A stretch of 64,000 nucleotides of DNA from Calonectria ilicicola. Its lineage: Eukaryota; Ascomycota; Sordariomycetes; Hypocreales; Nectriaceae. Made by a program: the position numbers and the translations under genes. The notes beneath the pieces are model-generated. The model did not search any database, had not been told where the DNA came from, and was given only the letters and a program-made list of their open reading frames with translations. Shown here piece after piece: positions 57,255 to 64,000 of the stretch. Position 1 is the first letter of the stretch. Each line of letters opens with the position of its first letter. The stretch covers positions 1,550,001 to 1,614,000 of the forward strand of contig CP085830.1 in NCBI GenBank assembly GCA_020809705.1. The letters are read 5' to 3'.

Positions 57255-58141
57255 ATAAAAACAATTTCAACCTCAACCTCAACCCTAACCTCACTACCAC
57301 CACCACACACATTTACTCCTCTACGCCGCCGCCCTCACATCCACACATCCACACATACATCTACCTCCTCCTCCTCTACTACTCCTCCTCCTCCTATTAC
57401 TACGACTGCTCACTCTTGGATTCCCTCCTGGGATTTCCCACCTGTCGGCGTCCAATCTTTTTTTCTTTTTTACTCCCCCTCGTCGATTTCCTGGGCTCTC
57501 AGACCACTGCTTCTTCCGGATAAAAAGATTTGCTGTTTTTTCTTCTTCTCTCTGCATGGCGAGCAGCGCGGGGTAGGGCGTTTACGGTGCACAAGGAACA
57601 AATAACGAGCCATGATGATTAGCCATCCTTATTTGCCTTTTTGATCTTACTTTTCTTTTCTTGTCTGGAAGGTGTTGGAGTTTTCTGCTTTCATGTTTTT
57701 CCTCGGGAGTGCGTAATCATATTTTAGGTCCCCTTGTTGGTCTTTTGCTCTCCCTCCCCTCCCCTAACGCACACATACAAAATGGTGGCAATTGGCCGAG
57801 ACAGAACTTTCACTTGTTTTGTAACACTAGAGATAGAGATACCATGGCATAAGAATGGAGGACGATGATGGTATTATGAGTCTAGGAATTAGCTCCTTTG
57901 CACAGAGAAATACAACGTCTGCCGCTTTTTTTCGAGAATCTTTTCTTTTTGCTTCCTTGTCTGTTTTTCATCCCCACTATCTTCGCTATCTTACAGATAA
58001 AGTAGTCTACAACAGTATTGAGTTGTGAGCAAAGAGGGTATGATAAAAATGAAACCACAGCTGGTAAGAAGGGAATGCCAATGCAGATTCGCCGCACTAT
58101 GCCGTCTTTATTCTGAATCATACAATTGTTTTACACTGTCA
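57255..58141. other. 3' region with CTC-rich tract
   Basis: Long pyrimidine-rich 3' sequence with imperfect (CTC)n repeats at about 57361-57396. No gene recognised. It separates the convergent ends of the Myb-like and COX10 genes. Confidence 0.55.
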
Positions 58142-59650
58142 TCATGGCTGCTCTGGCTTTGTCGCTTGTAATCTATCGTTGGACTCATTTGCTGCCATAA
58201 TGAGCATCTCATCCAATTCCTCCTCTTCCCATTCACCCTCCTCTTCGCCGAAGATGCTTCTCCACACCCGGCTCCACATGCCCTTCTTGTGCACAAGGGC
58301 TAGGATCATGACGACAGGTAGATGCCAGACGCTGGCCCAGAAAAGGCCCCTGGCACTGCCCTGCTGTCCCTCAAATCGGTAGAAACGAACAGCCTCTCGC
58401 GTCAACCAAGCATTGATAGGGAAGCTGGTTGCAGCAAATGACCACTCGGTAACACCGGCAGCACACAGACCAAAGCAAATGGGGAAAAAGACGATGCTGT
58501 ATCTGAGAGCTACACGGGCGTTGCGAGCGGGGTTTGTCCAAGCCAGCATGCGGAGACCAGCAGCCTTGTACTCTTCACGGATGGGCCAGCTAAGGGCCAT
58601 GAAGTGAGGAAATTGCCAAGCAAACAGCAAACTGGCCATTAACCAACCACCAATTGAGGATCCGTCGTTGGCAAACAGTAGTTCTTGCCACGAGCCATCC
58701 TTGCTGGCAGTTTCACCGGCTGCCGCGGCCCAGCCCATCAGAGGAGGAATTCCACCTACAACGGCGCCGACCCAAGTGTTGACGGCTGATACGGCCTTGA
58801 GCGGGGTGTATACGCCGGCGTAGAGAACAATATTGGAAAAACCCAAAAATGACACTGTCGGATTCACACCAAAGTAGAGCGCTCCCGTTCCTGTGATTCC
58901 GGCGACAACGGCAAAGAGAATGGCGCTGCGGGTCGAAATCAGGCGTCGCACGAGCGGGCGGTTCCGGGTTCGGGTCATCTTGGCGTCCGTAGAGGGTTCG
59001 TAAAGCATGTTAAAGGCATTGGCGCTGGCTGAGCAGAGCATGGTGCCAGTGGTTAGGAAAAGCAGGGTGAGGGCGCTTAGACTCGGCGTCTCGGTTGTGC
59101 TTGGTGAGAGCAGCTCGGGAACGGGATAGAGAGCATATGTAGCCATTGCACTCAAAACGACAAGCACGCTCAGCCGGGGTTTCGAGAGGGAGAGGTAGGC
59201 CGATAGGTTTCGTCGGAGAGCACTGGTTTGCGCAGCGGCGTGCGAGGTCAGCATTGACGAGGCATCGGGAGGCAGTGGCTTCTCGCCATTGGCGGCAGCT
59301 TGCGCAGCAGCCTTTTCGCGGCGCTGAGCTTGTCGTCGACGGTGAGGAGCGAGTTCCGGTTCGGGTTGGGCGGGCTGGGAGGAAGTGGCAGAGTCGGCAG
59401 AGGCAGTTGACGAAATGCCGCCATTGGCACGGCGGGCAATGACGAAATCGAGGCAATTGGAGCGCTCAAAGATGCGATTCGATAGGAAAAAGGTCGGAGC
59501 CCTCAATGGCACAGCGACGGCGAGCCTCGGGGCCTGGAAGGCAGCGGGTGACGAGATCCATCGTCTGATCGGGGCGCTAAGAGGGGCTCTGGTGAAGGCT
59601 CGAGACGACGGGAGCTCCGCGGCGAGAACGAGACATCTTGGTGGTCGCAT
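58142..59650 (-). CDS. COX10: Protoheme IX farnesyltransferase, mitochondrial (heme O synthase)
   Basis: Single exon, 502 residues. It attaches a farnesyl group to heme B to make heme O, the step before heme A in cytochrome c oxidase assembly, in the mitochondrial inner membrane. The Arg/Ser/Ala-rich N terminus is a mitochondrial targeting sequence. The UbiA-type core begins at LSAYLSLSKPRLSVLVVLSA and carries the Asp-rich prenyl-diphosphate site (NAFNMLYEPSTDAKMTRTRNRPL region) and later conserved loops (YTPLKAVSAVNTWVGAVVGG, IPPLMGW, FAWQFPHFMALSW). About eight membrane spans are expected. The length is normal for fungal homologues, and the acidic C-terminal tail (GEEEGEWEEEELDE) is a variable extension. 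It is a conserved housekeeping gene, so it marks this end of the window as core chromosome. Confidence 0.95.
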   Translation of the reverse strand: MRPPRCLVLAAELPSSRAFTRAPLSAPIRRWISSPAAFQAPRLAVAVPLRAPTFFLSNRIFERSNCLDFVIARRANGGISSTASADSATSSQPAQPEPELAPHRRRQAQRREKAAAQAAANGEKPLPPDASSMLTSHAAAQTSALRRNLSAYLSLSKPRLSVLVVLSAMATYALYPVPELLSPSTTETPSLSALTLLFLTTGTMLCSASANAFNMLYEPSTDAKMTRTRNRPLVRRLISTRSAILFAVVAGITGTGALYFGVNPTVSFLGFSNIVLYAGVYTPLKAVSAVNTWVGAVVGGIPPLMGWAAAAGETASKDGSWQELLFANDGSSIGGWLMASLLFAWQFPHFMALSWPIREEYKAAGLRMLAWTNPARNARVALRYSIVFFPICFGLCAAGVTEWSFAATSFPINAWLTREAVRFYRFEGQQGSARGLFWASVWHLPVVMILALVHKKGMWSRVWRSIFGEEEGEWEEEELDEMLIMAANESNDRLQATKPEQP

Positions 59651-60674
59651 GGTCGCCTGGCGCTTGGTTCATGGCGTCCCAGGAGGGAGCTCAATCCATT
59701 ACCGTCGCGCGGAAAAGAAGGAGGTGCACGGGTGCGAGGCGAGGCAGGCGAGCGTTGATCAGTGGTACGACTCGCTGATGTGATGATTTCTTGGTGGTTT
59801 TTCGTCCCAATTGGGAACTTCTGGGGAAAGGCGGGAGCGGCGTGACTTGTCACGTGGGATAGCCGCCATGTTCAACGGTTGGCTTATCCTTATCGCTTTG
59901 TCCCACGTTTTGGCGCCCCTCATGGCTCATGGCTCATGGCTTTAGGTCTGCCATTTCTTTGACAGGTTCAACTAGCCATTTTGTCTAATCCCCTTTAGCC
60001 CCTAGTGGTCAACTTGACGAAGCCGATTGTGGTGAGATTTATGTATGACCATGTGCAGTGGCATATGCATGCAAGGCCATTCGGTAACCATACGCAGAGC
60101 GCCCGTCGAGGTGGGTTTATCCCCGATTAATTGGGCCCATATCTTTTACGTTTTCTGTCCGCATGACCTGACCTGACCCGACCGACGCGACCCTCTCTCT
60201 GCTGTGCATGTACGAACCTGTTTGCGTGCGATGGTTAGTTCGCGTCTAGTGTCTCCGGTAAACAGAAATGTGGCAGCCTAGAATGGAGAAGCAAAGATGC
60301 ACCTGGTCATGTGGGATGCCGCCATGCTCGGCCTTCCCCACCCCGATTGCACTTCCTACTATTGATCGTGTATGTGGCAGCTGCAGCCGCAAGATGGAGA
60401 CTCTTCCCCCGAACGATAAAAAAGCGGCCGAGCGAGTAATCTTACACCGCACTCTGGGCGTTGCGTTGGGAGCGTGGGGTCGCTTGGCCCGTCGCTTGAC
60501 ATCGTGGGATGCAATCTGGTCTACTACCATGGACGTCCATCCCTCAACATATTCCGGGCCCTCGGATTTCCCTCTCTGCCATTTAAATGCAGTGAATCTC
60601 CATCTAGTTTACTCTCCCACAAACATTGTAATTGTCACATCTCGACCCCTCTGCCCCAAAAACTCGCTTCCAAA
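59651..60674. promoter_or_regulatory. Divergent intergenic region
   Basis: 1 kb between COX10 (minus) and the transaldolase-family gene (plus). A CATTTAAATG palindrome lies at about 60579-60588. No gene recognised. Confidence 0.5.
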
Positions 60675-62035
60675 ATGCCCACTCTCCTAGAAGTGTTCCG
60701 ACAGACCAGCCAGGTCGATTGTGATACCCTTGACGTCAATGGTATAATACCAATTGAACTGTAATGTGGAAATGAGAAAAAGCTGACTCTCATTGTGCCA
60801 ACAGTCGCCAAAGAGCTGGGCCCCTTTGGGGACTGCACCTCTAACCAGGTAGCCGCCATCTCACCTGTGACTTACCCCTGCCCTGTCACTGATTTCCCCA
60901 TTTCTTAGGCAATTGCATTTTTTGAGCTATCCAAGACCATTGAGGGCCAATCCACGCTCCACCACGACACACTCATCAAGGATGCTATTCGCGCTGCTCG
61001 AGGACCACTCCAGGAGCTCCAAGGAGACGTTGCTTTTGACGAGTTTGTCGTCGAGATCATGGTGCGTAATAGCACTGACAAAGATTTCAACATTTTAATT
61101 CACTCACACTTTTTAGATGGTGAAATTGCAACTCAACATTGTCCCCAACCTGACTGGCTATGTACACATCCAGACCAACCCCAAACTGTCCTACTCGACT
61201 CCCGCGACAGTCCAGAATGCCGAGCGTAGGCACTCAATGCCCTCAAATTTTAGTTCTTTAAGAGTAATAACTGTATTATAGGCATTATCCAAAATTTCAA
61301 GATTTTATCACCCGAGTTTGACTCGAAGCGGGTTTGCATCAAGGTCCCCGCAACCTGGGAGGGCATGCAGGCATGCCGCATCCTGGAGGACAAGGGCATC
61401 GCCACTCTCGCTACAACCATGTTTTGCATGGAGCAAGTAGCTCTTGCGGCTGATGCCAATTGCACCTACATTGCGCCATATGTCAACGAATTGAAGGTGC
61501 ATTTTGAGCCGGGGTAAGTTCTCAAAGCTACCTACAATACACAAGGCAATTCTGACAGAGACACAGCTATGTTGATGAGCACAAAGCCTTTGACTTTTGT
61601 CGCGAAGCGCAGGCCTATTACATCGAACACTCATCTCGCACTCGCGTCTTGGCTGCATCACTGACATCTGTCGAAGAAGTGATGCAGCTTGCGGGCATTC
61701 AGCACATCACCATATCCCCCGTTCTACTACGCGCGCTAGCTGAGAGAGATGAGGCATCATGGGACGGCAAGCTTGGCGACTACTTTGCGCAGGGGCCAAA
61801 TAGCAAGAGCTGGGAGAAGAAGGACTACCAGAAATTGGTCAAAGACGAGAATGCGTGGAAGCTGGCCTTTACGCGAAGCGGGTTTGGGAAAAGCGAAGGA
61901 AAAATCGTGCAGGCAATCAATTACTTTTCCGATTTCCAGGAGCAGCTGGAAGAGCTGGTGCAGCAACATGCCGACCTTCCGGAACTGGCTGAGTCGGGGG
62001 AGAGGCGAAGTCCTTCAGCGCGACGCATGTCATGA
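60675..62035 (+). CDS. Transaldolase-family protein
   Basis: Six exons, 357 residues: 60675-60741, 60805-60848, 60909-61061, 61117-61225, 61282-61513 and 61567-62035; introns of 53-63 nt. It is a class I aldolase-type barrel: the Schiff-base Lys lies in VCIKVPATWEG, followed by ACRILEDKGIATLATTMFCMEQ and ADANCTYIAPYVNELK, all typical of transaldolases. The N-terminal part (VDCDTLDVNVAKELGPFGDCTSNQ) replaces the usual T-x-D-T-NP signature with a divergent version. True transaldolase exchanges three-carbon units in the pentose phosphate pathway. This copy resembles the divergent fungal paralogues, some of which accompany secondary-metabolite genes. Whether it has transaldolase activity is uncertain. 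Confidence 0.85.
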
Positions 62036-63255
62036 AAGAAAAGCTGTGATACCAGAATTGACGAGGTGGAGAAAATAATTAAGAGGGGTTATAGCTTGGC
62101 TGGAGGATGGAAATGTCGATGCGGAAGGTCGAAGAGGTTTTGTTTCAAGGATCGTTACTTTGGAGCTGAGTCCATTCGGCTCATGTCAATCGCTGGTAGC
62201 AGTCTCGTGAGGCCAAGACCAATGCATCACTACCATTCGCTATGCCCATAAGCACCCCATTTTTGTCGAATTTAATTGATGCAATGACGAGTTAATTTGA
62301 TCGCCGTTTCGAAACATTTCTTTAATTAGTCCTACGTCGCACCGGCCGTTTGGGACCGCTCCCCACCCATCTACATCATCGCGACATTTCTTTGTTCTCA
62401 AATCGACCACGTGCGCAGATCTCCTCGCATTAGGGCTATATCGAAGGGAGAATTTTATTTCTTTGTCCAATTGACCAGCGCTGTGTAGAAAAGGGCCCCT
62501 GTCTGACCTTTCGTGTCGTTGCTTGTTCTTTTGGCTTGATTGCGACGAGTCTTCTATTTTTGTGTCCCAAGGCAATGCCAAATTCGCACAATCATGAACA
62601 TTATTAGACTGTTGTTTGGCCTTAATAAATTCAGAGGGAGAAGGTTCTTTTTGATGGTTGCATACTCTGGCACGGACGTTTCTTTGTTCAGTCCATCACT
62701 GTCCGGCTTCCTTTTTGTGTAGCTATCAACAAACTGACAACGACTCCCTTCAGTGATTCATGAACGCATGAAATATGCAGTGATAAACATGGGGAAAGTT
62801 TTCATGATAAATCCTTTTATGCAGGTGCGCAATGATTGCCATCGGAGGTTGTTTGGCAGTTTGGGTGTAATGTTTGCCTTCTCAGGGTGCAATTGCTAAC
62901 CGCTGTATGACATGGAGCATCTGCTGCTTGCTTCTTCAAACCAGGCGATCCTTTGTTTACGGATAGCCACCGGTTGGAATGCACTAATACTACTGCACGT
63001 GGACAATGGATTGAGCGTGGATTGACGGCTGTGACGAAGAGTGTACTGGTCTTTGACTGTTTGTTCGTCAAAGACGAAGCATTTAACCAGGACGCACCCC
63101 TAAAAATCCCTTGGATGCCACTTTCTTGTTTAATTTTTTTCTTGATTGCTTCAAACCATTACACTCCATATCTATCCTGACTTTGTTCATTTTTGCTTTT
63201 CGACGCCGTATTGGTTGTTGGCTCAAACCCTTGCGCTGTGACTTTGCACATCGTG
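62036..63255. other. Spacer, no gene recognised
   Basis: About 1.2 kb of AT-rich, motif-free DNA; the right part should hold the promoter of the next gene. Confidence 0.5.
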
Positions 63256-64000
63256 ATGCCCACAGACGCTGACGCAGACATGGGCAATGCGATGACTGCC
63301 CAAGAGTCTGATGAGGCTTCCTCCGAGTATATCCCACAAGATGTTGTCGAAGCGCGTTTTAACCCACAAATTTCGCCAAATGATAATGCGTGGTTGCGCA
63401 CTCACAAGATGTTCACAGAGTTGCTCAAGACGTCCAAAAAGACAATCGACCGTATTCTCAAGGAAAATTTCAGCCGCCACGATGCAATCATGTTTTCTCC
63501 TTCTGGTAGCCCCGACATAGCGAAACTTCAAGACTTGAGGACTCGAAGATACCAGGCGCTGGTCCAATCACAGTTCAAGGGAGTGGACGATTCGCTTGCA
63601 TCAAAGTTGACCATGATGTATTTCGGAAAACCCGTCCCTCCGATTAGTAGCACACTCGACGAACTGGCCTTAGTGTGGGATAGTCGTGCTCCTGTCGGTC
63701 CTCTCTATGAGGTCGAGCCACCTCTGCATTTTCTCACAGCACATCAACACCGAAACTGGGGCAAAGACGAGCTTCGACGTAAGTTTTCTTCTCTTTTTGT
63801 GTCCGCAAGTACAAAAATGACTGACATTCTTTAGAAAAAGAAGCCCCTATTCTTCCAATTCCCCTTGACATGGACGGCGGAGCTACGACGCACCTCAGTC
63901 TTAGAGGAGGAGCCGCTCCCCAAGACGAAGAACTCTCAACAATCCCAGACCATTTTGCGGAAGGCGACAGAAGGCTAACACCGAAGGACGACTGGGTTTA
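63256..64000 (+). CDS. Unknown protein, 5' part only (cut by window end)
   Basis: Exon 1 is 63256-63778, intron 63779-63834 (GTAAGT...TTTAG, 56 nt, phase 1), exon 2 continues from 63835 to the window end without a stop; about 229 residues are visible. The start is ATG at 63256, followed by an acidic segment. The rest is hydrophilic and predicted helical (WLRTHKMFTELLKTSKKTID, LRTRRYQALVQSQFKGVDD), with no recognised domain. The second exon has a Gly-rich stretch (HLSLRGGAAPQDEE). No function is proposed. Confidence 0.6.

Overview
The window is nuclear DNA from a filamentous ascomycete fungus, most likely a sordariomycete and plausibly Hypocreales. The evidence is short GT-AG introns (about 44-110 nt, often with CTAAC/CTGAC branch sites), split genes on both strands, fungus-specific families (HET, CFEM, GH64, COX10 of fungal type) and no bacterial operon signs. 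The species cannot be named from the sequence. All exon boundaries below were read by eye from splice signals, frame continuity and family motifs.

Left third (1-14.3 kb): after a probable small membrane protein (463-1048), the main feature is a symmetric four-gene block. It reads partner-1 (-), FHA-kinase-1 (+), FHA-kinase-2 (-), partner-2 (+). Each half is a divergent pair made of an FHA-domain protein kinase and a large protein of unknown function. The two partners are homologous, and intron position and phase are conserved between the copies in both gene types. Partner-1 carries an in-frame stop. Kinase-2 lacks a glycine-rich loop. Partner-2 has grown a long repetitive disordered tail.

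Middle (15-35 kb): an AT-richer accessory stretch with wide gene-poor spacers. It holds a beta-trefoil lectin, a secreted GH3 beta-glucosidase, an alpha/beta hydrolase, a divergent calmodulin-like protein, an ankyrin-repeat protein, a dynamin-like GTPase and a HET-domain protein. The last two are interrupted by single in-frame stops. The content resembles fungal self/non-self or defence islands, but that is inference.

34-46.5 kb: secreted and surface genes (GH64 beta-1,3-glucanase, a protein with two tandem cysteine modules, a CFEM protein, a multi-pass membrane protein), an F-box-like protein and two more alpha/beta hydrolases.

Right part (46.8-64 kb): more ordinary, GC-richer chromosome. 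A sugar transporter and a GH51 alpha-L-arabinofuranosidase are divergently transcribed and may form an arabinose uptake/release pair. They are followed by a Myb/SANT regulator, COX10 (heme A synthesis), a transaldolase-family protein and the 5' part of an unknown gene cut by the window end. No transposase, tRNA, rRNA or CRISPR array was recognised.
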